Shown here: positions 6,572-13,529 of the stretch, piece by piece | How positions within the stretch are numbered: position 1 is the stretch's first letter | Layout of the letters: each line of letters starts with the position of its first letter | Assembly: GCA_024280975.1 (NCBI GenBank) | Contig: JAMXLQ010000218.1 | Span: forward strand, 1 to 14,858 | Length of the DNA stretch: 14,858 nt | Direction of reading: 5' to 3' | Source: Methanosarcina sp. | GTDB lineage: Archaea; Halobacteriota; Methanosarcinia; Methanosarcinales; Methanosarcinaceae | Notes under the pieces: generated by a model | The model's input: the letters and a program-made list of their open reading frames with translations, nothing else | Told to the model about the DNA's origin: nothing | Database searches by the model: none | Made by a program: the position numbers and the translations under genes

Positions 6572-6750
6572 TTTATTCCCCCAAATTATATTTATATGAT
6601 GCACTTCCAGGGATAAAAAAGTAAGGTTGTTTAACTTTGAGGCAGCAGGAAACGAAGAGCTATGCCTCTTAAGCATATAGGATAAGCTAAATTATGCATT
6701 AAGCAAAGGTTAGTCTGCTTGAACGAACCTCAGTATAGTTGTATAAATCA

Positions 6751-6810
6751 GCCCTCTTGAGCGAACGACGTGAGCGAAAAGGGCCCCGTGCTCCCGAAGC
6801 GGAACTCGAG
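6751..6810. repeat. GC-rich structured intergenic element beyond hisB
   Basis: This 60-base GC-rich block stands out in AT-rich surroundings. It contains a spaced direct repeat GAGCGAA/GAGCGAA (about 6760-6777) inside imperfect arms GCCCTCTT/AAAAGGGC (6751-6783), the hexamer palindrome GGGCCC, and a small hairpin around TTCCGCTTCGGGA on the minus strand. It begins 2 bases beyond the hisB stop. It could act as a 3' end or processing structure of the his transcript, or be a member of a dispersed repeat family. Confidence 0.45.
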
Positions 6811-6812
6811 TG

Positions 6813-7388
6813 TTAGAGAAGTCCTTTAGTACTCTTTATCTCTTTACCTTCAATTTTTACGGCCCGTTTCATAGCATAGGCAAAAGCCTTGAAAAGAGCC
6901 TCGATCTTGTGATGGTCATTATCGCCATAGACGCTAGCATGGATAGTAATTTTTGCATTGGAGGCAAGCGTTTCGAAGAAATGTTTTACGAGCTGGGTAC
7001 TGAATTGTCCAACCTGAGGAGATACAAACTCGGCTTTCAGGACAAAATAGCTGCGTCCGCCTACATCCAGGGCAACCTCAGCAAGGGCTTCATCCATTGG
7101 AATTCTGGCTTCTCCAAAACGGGCAATTCCTGCCATATCTCCTAGAGCATCTGCAAGAACTTTTCCAAGAACTATACCTGTGTCTTCCACAAGGTGATGC
7201 TCGTCCACATACAGGTCACCATTCGCATGTACCTTAAGGTCAAATTCTGCATGTCTTGCAAAAGAAGTAAGCATGTGGTCAAAAAACCCGATTCCTGTAT
7301 TGACATCTGCGATTCCTGTGCCATCAAGGTTCAGTTCAAGCTGGATATCGGTTTCTTTTGTCTTTCTGGACATCTTGCCTGTTCTCAT
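6813..7388 (-). CDS. hisB: Imidazoleglycerol-phosphate dehydratase
   Basis: The product is 191 residues, the usual monofunctional HisB length with no phosphatase domain. It dehydrates imidazoleglycerol phosphate to imidazoleacetol phosphate, step six of histidine synthesis, as a cytosolic Mn-dependent 24-mer. Metal and substrate motifs are all present: GFFDHML (34-40), the first DEHHLVEDTG (62-71) with paired His, and the second GDNDHHKIEALFKA (155-168); RFGEARIPMDEAL (90-102) is also typical. The ATG at 7388 is chosen. A second ATG at 7373 would remove residues before the conserved RKT and is less likely. It is the last gene of a hisG-hisA-hisB cluster, but the 132-base gap before it carries a strong TATA/BRE pair, so it may also be transcribed separately. 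Confidence 0.97.
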   Translation of the reverse strand: MRTGKMSRKTKETDIQLELNLDGTGIADVNTGIGFFDHMLTSFARHAEFDLKVHANGDLYVDEHHLVEDTGIVLGKVLADALGDMAGIARFGEARIPMDEALAEVALDVGGRSYFVLKAEFVSPQVGQFSTQLVKHFFETLASNAKITIHASVYGDNDHHKIEALFKAFAYAMKRAVKIEGKEIKSTKGLL

Positions 7389-7408
7389 AGAGCATCACAT
7401 TCTCTTTA

Positions 7409-7426
7409 AATTTATAAATACTTTCT
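7409..7426 (-). promoter_or_regulatory. TATA box and BRE directly before hisB
   Basis: On the minus strand AGAAAG (BRE-like) is followed by TATTTATAAAT, centred about 26 bases before the hisB ATG. By the usual archaeal spacing transcription would start at or near the A of the ATG, predicting a leaderless or nearly leaderless message. This fits the poor ribosome binding site (GTGAT). Elements are seen; use is inferred. Confidence 0.5.
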
Positions 7427-7520
7427 ATCTGGCTGCCTGAATTTCTTCTCCATTTTTCCCAAATTGAAAAAGTAGAATTATGTCGAAGGTCTTTGCCAGA
7501 AAACAAAAACAAGGTTCAGA

Positions 7521-8258
7521 TCACTGATGTCGGATTATCTCAATCGCAGCTTCAAGTGTGAACCTGCCTGTATAAAGAGCACTGCCTACCACAACTCCTG
7601 CAGCCCCGGTATCTTTCAGGACTTGCAGGTCTTGCAGAGAGCTAACTCCTCCGGATGCGATTACAGGAATGCTGACAGATTCTACAAGTTCTTTTGTGGG
7701 GACAGGATTTACTCCCTTCATAAGGCCTTCAGTATCTATATTTGTAAATAGAAGGCTGCCTGCACCCATTTCTTCAAACTTCCTGCCCATTTCTACGGGA
7801 GTTTGTGCGCATTCCTCAGTCCAGCCTTTGATCGAGATTTTTCCGTTTTTTGCATCAAGGGCAACGGTCACACATTTGTTTCCAAAGGCGCTAGAGAGCT
7901 GCTTTACAATTTCCGGGTTTTGAAGCGCAGCAGTTCCAAGAATCACCCTCGAAACTCCAAGCCCAATCAGAAAAGCTGCATCTTCAAAGCTCCGAATGCC
8001 TCCCCCAACCTGGATCTGCACCTCTCTTTCTAGGCATTCGCTGACTATTTTTTCGATTATAGGGGCGTTTTTGCGCTCTCCTTCAATTGCTCCGTCCAGG
8101 TCTACCAGATGCAGAGTCTTTGCCCCTTTTCTAACCCAGTCAAGGGCAACTTCAACAGGATCATCAAGGGACACAATTTCACTGCCAGGCACTCCCTGCA
8201 CAAGTTGAACACACTTTCCACCCCTCATATCCACTGCAGGAATCACTTCAAAAGTCAA
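7521..8258 (-). CDS. hisA: ProFAR isomerase, HisA
   Basis: The product is 245 residues, the normal length of a (beta/alpha)8-barrel HisA. It converts ProFAR to PRFAR by Amadori rearrangement, step four of histidine synthesis, in the cytosol. The catalytic Asp10 lies in VIPAVDMRGG; the partner acid lies in the barrel half beginning VALDAK (Asp135) and FTNIDTEG (Asp175). Phosphate-binding loops are VGGGIRS (84-90), ASGGVSS (201-207) and VVGSALY (223-229). The start is TTG at 8258: it has GGAG 8 bases upstream and is the only start that keeps the first strand with Asp10. Internal GTG/ATG starts would lose it. It follows hisG by 76 bases and precedes hisB by 132, in the same direction, so co-transcription with hisG is likely. 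Confidence 0.97.
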   Translation of the reverse strand: MTFEVIPAVDMRGGKCVQLVQGVPGSEIVSLDDPVEVALDWVRKGAKTLHLVDLDGAIEGERKNAPIIEKIVSECLEREVQIQVGGGIRSFEDAAFLIGLGVSRVILGTAALQNPEIVKQLSSAFGNKCVTVALDAKNGKISIKGWTEECAQTPVEMGRKFEEMGAGSLLFTNIDTEGLMKGVNPVPTKELVESVSIPVIASGGVSSLQDLQVLKDTGAAGVVVGSALYTGRFTLEAAIEIIRHQ

Positions 8259-8334
8259 AGTCTCATCTCCGATACATCTTTGAGATATCCCCTTCTTTTT
8301 ATCTTACCTGAGTCTTTTTTTCGGATCTTTCCTT

Positions 8335-9204
8335 TCAGGGCATTATTCTCTCTATGGGTACAACAAGAACATCCCGTGCACCAACTTTCTTCAGCTTATT
8401 TACAATAGTAAAGATCAGGTCTGCGTCCACAACAGCATGAACTGCAAGGATGGATTCTCCGGGCAATTTGCTGGATTCAACCTTCATAACCGTTGGGCCT
8501 GACATTCCTGGCAGGACCTCTTTTACTGCTTGGAGGGAAGATTCTGGAACATTCATCATAAGATAACGCCGATGCTTTGCATTGAGCACGCTTTCCAGTG
8601 CAGTTTTGATATCCAAAATTTTGTCCTTTGCCTTGAGGCTTTCTTTATTTGCAATCAGGTAGACTGTAGATGAAAAAACAGTGTCAATTGGCTTTAAATG
8701 GTTTATCATCAGAGTGGTTCCGGAACTTGATATATCCACGATTGCGTCCGCAATCCCCACATGTGGAGTCATTTCACAGGCCCCGCTGACCTTTATGACC
8801 TCCACGTTAACTCCAAGCTTTTTGAAGTACTGATTAGTAATTTCCGGAAACTCAGTTGCAATCTTTTTTCCTTCAAGATCCTGAGCTTTCTGAAAATCCG
8901 AATCCTCAAGGACAGCCAGAACAAGGCTAGCCTTTCCGAATTTCAAATCCAGAAGGGTTTCAACCCTTGCTCCCCTTTCCGTAATCAGATCTATGCCTGT
9001 AATTCCGACATCCGCAGCTCCATCCTGTACGTATTCAGGGATGTCAGCGGCCCTGGCAAAGAGAATATGGATCTCAGGGTCTGTAGTTTTTGCAAAAAGT
9101 TTTCTACTCTCGGCCCCTCCACTGATCGGGAGCCCTGCATCTTTGAAAATAGAGATTGTGGGTTCGTAAAGGCGCCCTTTATTGGGTATTGCAATTCGAA
9201 TCAT
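8335..9204 (-). CDS. hisG: ATP phosphoribosyltransferase, long form
   Basis: The product is 289 residues, the long homohexameric form that needs no HisZ. It catalyses the committed step of histidine synthesis, ATP plus PRPP to phosphoribosyl-ATP. Seen are the N-terminal IPNKGRL (6-12), DIPEYVQDGAADVGITG (54-70), and the PRPP-binding signature VDISSSGTTL (156-165), with the preceding GACEMTPHVGIADAI. The C-terminal ACT-like regulatory domain (about 212-288, ending VGARDVLVVPIERI) confers histidine feedback inhibition in this family. The ATG at 9204 has GAGGA 8 bases upstream. It is the first gene of the hisG-hisA-hisB cluster and diverges from the AdoMet synthetase gene; an inverted repeat lies in its leader. 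Confidence 0.97.
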   Translation of the reverse strand: MIRIAIPNKGRLYEPTISIFKDAGLPISGGAESRKLFAKTTDPEIHILFARAADIPEYVQDGAADVGITGIDLITERGARVETLLDLKFGKASLVLAVLEDSDFQKAQDLEGKKIATEFPEITNQYFKKLGVNVEVIKVSGACEMTPHVGIADAIVDISSSGTTLMINHLKPIDTVFSSTVYLIANKESLKAKDKILDIKTALESVLNAKHRRYLMMNVPESSLQAVKEVLPGMSGPTVMKVESSKLPGESILAVHAVVDADLIFTIVNKLKKVGARDVLVVPIERIMP

Positions 9205-9698
9205 CTATTATGTCCTCTATAAATAATCTGCCGGGAAATAATTCTCCGGGTAAGCTCATCCAAGTAAAAACGTTTATCCTGAATACTCTAGTATAATATA
9301 GACTTCACGGTAAGCTCTCATAGAGTTCTTCCTTCGAGAAGGGTAACTCCATAGATAAATAGATCTTCGTAATGAATTAGTTTCAAGAGACAATCATCAT
9401 GAGCTAATTTCAATAGACCATCCGTAAGTTTGATATCGAAGGTAAAAAATCTGTTTTCATATGCTATATTACTTCTAGTAATAAAGAAAGGGGAAAAATT
9501 ATATATTCTAGTAATCTAATAGAGAATGACTCTCAAGTCATATATATAATATTATTTCTGTCATAAGGATATGGGAATTAATCTTAACAGAGTGCTAAGA
9601 ATAGCAGATTGATGATATAACTGACCGAAAAATAGTAAACCAATAACATCAACATCTAATAATAAAACTGTTACCAATTTTAAAAAAAGAGGATCCAA
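9205..9698. other. 494-base divergent promoter region of hisG and the AdoMet synthetase gene
   Basis: No gene is supportable. On the minus side, CTATATTATAC (about 9293-9303) is a candidate hisG TATA box giving a leader near 66 bases. That leader holds a hairpin CCGGGAA/TTC(T)CCGG at 9231-9249. In the middle lie imperfect direct repeats at 9377-9396 and 9404-9423. On the plus side, CATATATATAAT (about 9540-9551) is a candidate TATA box for the AdoMet synthetase gene, implying a leader of roughly 120 bases; another TATA-like string lies near 9500. I see no recognised riboswitch fold. Confidence 0.45.
9377..9423. repeat. Imperfect 20-base direct repeats between hisG and the AdoMet synthetase gene
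   Basis: Copies at 9377-9396 (TTAGTTTCAAGAGACAATCA) and 9404-9423 (CTAATTTCAATAGACCATCC) agree at 15 of 20 positions with a 27-base period. They sit upstream of both divergent promoters and could be a tandem regulator-binding site. Seen; function unknown. Confidence 0.35.
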
Positions 9699-10895
9699 AT
9701 GGCCCGAAATATCAAGGTGGAAGAGCTCTTCCAGACCCCGATTGAGAAGCAGAGGATAGAGCTTGTAGAACGCAAAGGGATAGGGCATCCTGACAGCATA
9801 TCAGACGGATTGGCCGAAGCTGTAAGTCGCGCACTATGCAGGGAATACATAAGCAAATGTGGAGCCGTACTCCACCATAATACCGATGAAACTCAGATTG
9901 TAGCCGGAAGATCCAGCCCAAAGTTCGGGGGCGGAGAAATCTTGCAGCCTATATATATTCTGCTGGTAGGTAGGGCAACAAAGGAGTTCGAAGGAGTTGA
10001 ACTTGCTACCGAGTCCGTGGCTCTTCAAGCTGCCAGACGATACCTTAAGAATACACTTGTAAACATGGATCTCGAAAGAGACGTTATCATGGATTGTAAA
10101 CTCGGGACAGGGTCCTCAGACCTCAGGGATGTCTTCAAAAGAGACAGGGTTCCGGTTGCAAACGATACCTCATTTGGGGTTGGGCACGCTCCATTTTCTG
10201 AACTTGAAAACCTCGTGTATAATACCGAAAGGCAACTGCTCACAGACCTTAAGTCACGCATGCCTGCAATCGGAGAAGATATGAAAGTTATGGGGCTCAG
10301 GGATGGAGAGGACATAACCCTTACAATATGCAGCGGCATGATCGGAAGATATATCGACGACCTGGACAGCTATATAAGCATGACCCAAGAGATGCAGACA
10401 TATGTTGAGGAACTCGCAACCCAATATACTGAGCGCAATGTGAAGGTCTGCATCAACACCGGAGATAATCTAAAAACCAGCTGTATTTTCCTCACAGTTA
10501 CAGGCACTTCAGCTGAAATGGGAGACGATGGTTCGGTAGGACGCGGAAATCGCTGCAATGGGCTGATTACACCAAACAGGCCTATGAGTATGGAAGCGAC
10601 CAGTGGAAAGAACCCGATTAACCACATTGGTAAAATCTATAACCTTCTCTCGACCCAGATGGCCCGCGATATTGTAAAGCAGGTTCCAGAGGTCCAGGAT
10701 ATTTATATCAGGCTGCTTTCCCAGATCGGAAAACCAATCGACCAGCCACTCGTAGCAAGTGCACAGATCATCCCTAAGGAAGGTAATTCTTTTGCGAAGG
10801 TCAAAGCTGAAGCCGAAGTTGTCATGGATGACTGGCTTTCTAATGTGACAAAGATTACCGAAATGGTTATTAAAGGAGAATTAGACACTTTCTAA
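9699..10895 (+). CDS. mat: Archaeal S-adenosylmethionine synthetase
   Basis: The product is 398 residues, typical of the archaeal class (AdoMet_Synthase family), which is only distantly related to bacterial MetK. It makes S-adenosylmethionine from methionine and ATP in the cytosol, the methyl donor for all methylations and source of radical-SAM cofactor. Conserved blocks seen are KGIGHPDSISDG (26-37), HHNTDETQIVAG (59-70), FGGGE (76-80), KLGTGSSDL (134-142), NDTSFGVGHAPFSELE (155-170) and the long signature from GDDGSVGRGNRCNG (275-288) through NRPMSMEATSGKNP to NHIGK. The ATG at 9699 has GAGGA 5 bases upstream. It is transcribed alone, divergent from hisG, and ended by the hairpin at 10912-10935. 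No truncation or missing motif is visible. Confidence 0.97.
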   Translation: MARNIKVEELFQTPIEKQRIELVERKGIGHPDSISDGLAEAVSRALCREYISKCGAVLHHNTDETQIVAGRSSPKFGGGEILQPIYILLVGRATKEFEGVELATESVALQAARRYLKNTLVNMDLERDVIMDCKLGTGSSDLRDVFKRDRVPVANDTSFGVGHAPFSELENLVYNTERQLLTDLKSRMPAIGEDMKVMGLRDGEDITLTICSGMIGRYIDDLDSYISMTQEMQTYVEELATQYTERNVKVCINTGDNLKTSCIFLTVTGTSAEMGDDGSVGRGNRCNGLITPNRPMSMEATSGKNPINHIGKIYNLLSTQMARDIVKQVPEVQDIYIRLLSQIGKPIDQPLVASAQIIPKEGNSFAKVKAEAEVVMDDWLSNVTKITEMVIKGELDTF

Positions 10896-10911
10896 ACAAG
10901 GTAATATTGCT

Positions 10912-10961
10912 GAGAAGAACTTTCCGGTTCTTTTCACAAATCCTTTCTGTAAACTTTTTTT
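10912..10961 (+). terminator. Terminator of the AdoMet synthetase gene
   Basis: A 9-base stem GAGAAGAAC (10912-10920) with GTTCTTTTC (10927-10935, one G-U pair) and a 6-base loop lies 17 bases after the stop. A T-rich region ending in seven T (10955-10961) follows. It is a good intrinsic-terminator shape; function inferred. Confidence 0.55.
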
Positions 10962-11226
10962 GATCTTTGTTCACTTTTAATAAGAAACTCTTTTCTCTTA
11001 CTGAAAACTTGCTGTACTTGCTAAAAATTGTTTATTATCTACCGTAAGCTGTTCTTCTAGATACGTACACTGATTTTTATATGCCAATGTTGTGACACAA
11101 GCTGACATATTTACTAATTTTCTAAAAATGCCCTCTATGTCATGTATCCAGCGAAACACATATATATCATCACCATATATGAGATGGTGCACTCAAGCAG
11201 TGCAGCAGTGGATTGACATTCATCGT
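10962..11226 (+). promoter_or_regulatory. tRNA-Tyr upstream region with TATA box and two hairpins
   Basis: No protein gene is supported. ACATATATATC (about 11158-11168) is the probable TATA box, placing transcription start near 11190 and leaving a 5' leader of about 35 bases. Just downstream are the palindrome CACCAT/ATGGTG (11171-11189) and a small hairpin GCACT/AGTGC (11189-11203). The latter would form at the 5' end of the pre-tRNA. Confidence 0.45.
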
Positions 11227-11342
11227 CCCGCCTTAACTCAGTGGTAGAGTGCGCGGCTGTAGTTCGGCTCGTGCGGGGAAAATTCCCCGTACATTTCCGC
11301 GCAGGCACCGCGATGTCCCCGGTTCGAGTCTGGGAGGCGGGA
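11227..11342 (+). tRNA. tRNA-Tyr (anticodon GUA) with a 44-base intron
   Basis: The cloverleaf closes fully: acceptor CCCGCCT (11227-11233) with AGGCGGG (11335-11341), D stem ACTC/GAGT, anticodon stem CGCGG/CCGCG, and T stem CCCGG/CTGGG with loop TTCGAGT. The anticodon GTA is at 11259-11261. C1-G72 and discriminator A73 are the archaeal tyrosine identity elements. The intron occupies 11263-11306, exactly between positions 37 and 38. Central helix CTGT/GCAG with bulges AGT (11261-11263) and GCA (11305-11307) forms the bulge-helix-bulge cut by the archaeal tRNA splicing endonuclease after the second bulge base. The intron's own stem (GTGCGGGG/CCCCGTAC) is strong. CCA is not encoded. Confidence 0.95.
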
Positions 11343-11384
11343 CCTAATCACAATTTCCAGAATCGAAAAGTTTCAACGGGAACA

Positions 11385-11431
11385 TTTATATATTAAAAAT
11401 GCATTTAAGATTTGCTCGCAACGCGGGCAAA
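11385..11431 (+). promoter_or_regulatory. tRNA-Asp promoter and leader hairpin
   Basis: TTTATATA (11385-11392) is a good TATA box; start is expected near 11413. At that point a tight hairpin occurs: TTTGCTCGC (11411-11419), loop AAC, GCGGGCAAA (11423-11431), nine pairs with one T-G. It would lie at the 5' end of a roughly 40-base pre-tRNA leader that RNase P removes. The tRNA-Tyr gene ends only 42 bases before the TATA box. Confidence 0.5.
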
Positions 11432-11454
11432 AATAATAGCAAAAGAGACCAAGT

Positions 11455-11527
11455 GTCCGGATAGTGTAGAGGCCTATCATGGAGCCCTGTCGAGGCTCCG
11501 ACTCGGGTTCGAATCCCGGTCCGGGCG
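11455..11527 (+). tRNA. tRNA-Asp (anticodon GUC)
   Basis: A 73-base gene without intron. Acceptor GTCCGGA (11455-11461) pairs with TCCGGGC (11520-11526, one G-U), followed by discriminator G73, as expected for aspartate. The anticodon stem GAGCC/GGCTC encloses loop CTGTCGA with anticodon GTC. The T stem TCGGG/CCCGG carries loop TTCGAAT. The D arm is weak, as in other archaeal tRNA-Asp. CCA is not encoded. Confidence 0.95.
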
Positions 11528-11539
11528 CTTTATTTTTTT
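11528..11539 (+). terminator. T-run ending the tRNA-Asp transcript
   Basis: Directly after the tRNA a run of seven T (11533-11539, preceded by CTTTA) forms a simple archaeal T-tract terminator. Confidence 0.5.
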
Positions 11540-11808
11540 GAATTATTAACTTCTTCTATTCTATTCCAAAGACGAATACAAATTAACGCTAGATAGTTTT
11601 TCTAGTCCTAACTACTAGCTTTACTTTAACTCTACTTTTACTCTCTTACATAACTTTTCCCGTCTCTATTTTTGCTTTTTTTAACTTGATTTAATTATTC
11701 GGGATATCTTTAACTTTTCTCTGACATCATTTAACAGAACCCATTTTTCTTCTTTGTTCTGCTTACGTTAGATTTTTTAGAAAGGCTTTTTAGAATCCTT
11801 GAAACTAA
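11540..11808. other. AT-rich spacer with no visible feature
   Basis: The stretch is pyrimidine-rich on the plus strand (many CTTTT and TACTTT strings), with stops in all frames. I see no promoter, RNA gene or direct copy of the tRNA-Asp 3' end that would mark an integration site. Confidence 0.4.
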
Positions 11809-12016
11809 GAGCGTGTCTTAAAAATCCAAAACTATTTTCACAATTGAGTAATATAGTGTTAACTTCAAGTTCAGACCGTAAATTTTTCCGAGACTCATCT
11901 ACCAATGACCTTGTTGGATAGCACTTTATTACATGTATTTTGCACTTCATTCTTCAGCTAAAAGCGTAAGTCCTATCTAAAAATTATAGAACCAAGACTA
12001 ATTTTAAGACACGCTC
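11809..12016. mobile_element. MITE-like element, copy A (208 bp, no transposase)
   Basis: The ends are inverted: GAGCGTGTCTTAAAA at the left and TTTTAAGACACGCTC at the right, a perfect 15-base terminal inverted repeat. Flanking triplets are TAA (left) and TGA (right), compatible with a decayed 3-base TNA target duplication. The AT-rich interior codes for nothing but aligns in order with the element at 13248-13443 (for example AGACC..(A)AATTTTTC in both). A non-autonomous element mobilised by an IS5-like transposase is plausible; the family is inferred. Its right end is 30 bases from the stop codon of the hydrolase gene. Confidence 0.75.
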
Positions 12017-12046
12017 TGAATTAACCTGACCCTACCATAATTAAAA

Positions 12047-13093
12047 TCATTTTGTTAGTTCCGTTATTATTTTATGAAATGTTTCAAAGGCTGGCTTTGA
12101 ACTGTAGTCGTCGCGTAGTAGACCAAATTGTAAGTCGGGTTTGGAGCTGTCTGCATCGTGTAGACCATGGAATTCATAATGAGTTATGTTAAGTTCGGTC
12201 CTTTTCTGGTAAATTGTGCGTATTACTTCTTCTATGGTGGTGGCTTGCAGTTCATAGGAACGTGTTGGGCTTGTAGGGCAACCATTCTCGGTAATATGGA
12301 TGGGGACTGAAGGAGGTATTCTTCCGGTTGCCAGGTTCACCGTTCTAAAATGTATGAGCACCCCTGCTACCGCGTCTTTAAGATTTACATTTGGAGGAAG
12401 GGGTCTGAATACACCAGGGTAAAAATCTAAGCCGACATAATCTAAGGCTTCCAAGAATGAAGGGTTACTTGAGCTTAATGAGGCAATTTCCGCCCAAAAA
12501 TCGTCAGCAGGATTAAACGAGGGGACTGCGTTAAAGCCAACCTGAATATGATACCCTGATTTCCGGACCTCATCTTTAGCGGTAATGATGCCTTCGATTA
12601 TAGCTCTTCGGACGTTCAGAAAACTTCCATCACCCCCATTCGCAGCATTAGGATTGTTCGGTTCCTCAGTAACCTGGAGTTTTGCGAGCGAAGAACCATA
12701 CTCATGTATGATATCGCGCAGGAAGTTTGTCCAGTTGCTCATGTTATTTTCATTAGTACCATAACAAACAGCCAAATCGAGCTTTCTCTGCTTGGATTCT
12801 GAAATGTACTGAGTCATAGATGCCGGAGTGACATTTGGTCTTTTTCCCGATCCGACATAATGAAGGTAGCCGCGTACCAAAAACGGATGCCCTTTAAACT
12901 GGAGCCGATCCAAAGCTTCTTTTATGCATTCTGGATTGTCAGCCGGACCTGAAATTATGCCAGATCCAAGAACACCCTCACTAAACGAGGGATCGATTCC
13001 AACGCCACTGCCCGGGTATATTCCAAAAACTAAGCCATCTCCGTTGTGAGTACCTAATAAATTCACTTTAAAAACTCCACCATCATTAAACAT
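12047..13093 (-). CDS. Putative TIM-barrel glycoside hydrolase (clan A-like), cytosolic
   Basis: The product is 348 residues with no signal peptide or membrane segment. The alternating strand/helix pattern fits a (beta/alpha)8 barrel. Strand 4 ends in LQVTEEPNNPN, placing a candidate acid/base Glu144 before Pro as in the clan A N-E-P motif. Strand 7 ends in IHITENGCP, with candidate nucleophile Glu269. ALDYVGLDFYPGVF (216-229) resembles strand 6, and the C-terminal FGLLRDDYSSKPAFETFHKI is typical of barrel glycosidases. Substrate and exact family are not identifiable by eye. The ATG at 13093 has no ribosome binding site, whereas most neighbours do; a TATA-like CTATAAAAAA (minus, about 13150) lies upstream. 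It is bracketed by two MITE-like elements and stands in an accessory patch, suggesting acquisition or mobilisation. An alternative is a catalytically inert barrel protein. Confidence 0.75.
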   Translation of the reverse strand: MFNDGGVFKVNLLGTHNGDGLVFGIYPGSGVGIDPSFSEGVLGSGIISGPADNPECIKEALDRLQFKGHPFLVRGYLHYVGSGKRPNVTPASMTQYISESKQRKLDLAVCYGTNENNMSNWTNFLRDIIHEYGSSLAKLQVTEEPNNPNAANGGDGSFLNVRRAIIEGIITAKDEVRKSGYHIQVGFNAVPSFNPADDFWAEIASLSSSNPSFLEALDYVGLDFYPGVFRPLPPNVNLKDAVAGVLIHFRTVNLATGRIPPSVPIHITENGCPTSPTRSYELQATTIEEVIRTIYQKRTELNITHYEFHGLHDADSSKPDLQFGLLRDDYSSKPAFETFHKIITELTK

Positions 13094-13247
13094 TTTTCAA
13101 ATTAGAACAATTTAATGATTTTTTTCTAACTCTTAGCCAGACGTTGTATCATTTTTTATAGTTTCATAGATATCGGTGTAAATTCTCCATATTGCATGCT
13201 TTTTGGCTAATTTAACGCGTCCTCTATGAGAGACCTGGTAGGTCTAA

Positions 13248-13443
13248 GAGCGTGTCTTAAAATTCAAATCAATTCTACAATTTGATAATTATGAAACTCA
13301 TTTAGAAAAAGACCATTAATTTTTCTAAAAAGCGAGTACATTTTGAATTATAATAAATACTTCAGATAGACTTTACAATTCTTTATTTAAATGCATGAAC
13401 CCCATCCCAATTGTGAGATAAATTTGAATTTTAAGACACACTC
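13248..13443. mobile_element. MITE-like element, copy B (196 bp, no transposase)
   Basis: The left end GAGCGTGTCTTAAAATTCAA is mirrored at the right by the reverse complement of GAGTGTGTCTTAAAATTCAA: about 22 bases of terminal inverted repeat with one mismatch. TAA occurs directly on both sides (13245-13247, 13444-13446), a likely 3-base target duplication. The interior is non-coding, AT-rich and related to copy A in the same orientation. A perfect small inverted repeat AGACCT-GGT-AGGTCT (13231-13245) abuts the left end. The right end is 86 bases before the start of the next gene. Confidence 0.8.
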
Positions 13444-13529
13444 TAAGCCTGAGAACGGATAGAAAAAGAAATTATGTAATAGATAAGCGCATTAAAAGTT
13501 AAAAACGGGACCAGAAGGAGGGCCTAAGA

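Noticed and set aside
8256..8258. hisA as a 5'-truncated gene because no ATG is present
   Set aside because: TTG with a GGAG site 8 bases upstream gives the full first strand including catalytic Asp10, so the gene is intact.
9576..9698. SAM riboswitch in the AdoMet synthetase leader
   Set aside because: I could not find the paired elements of any known SAM riboswitch class, and the leader is mostly unstructured A-rich sequence.
10998..11192. 64-residue open frame on the minus strand before tRNA-Tyr
   Set aside because: It overlaps the tRNA-Tyr promoter and hairpins, has no ribosome binding site, and its content looks random.
11455..11527. tRNA-Asp as an integration site for the downstream accessory patch
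   Set aside because: No second copy of the tRNA 3' end and no integrase gene are seen downstream within the window.
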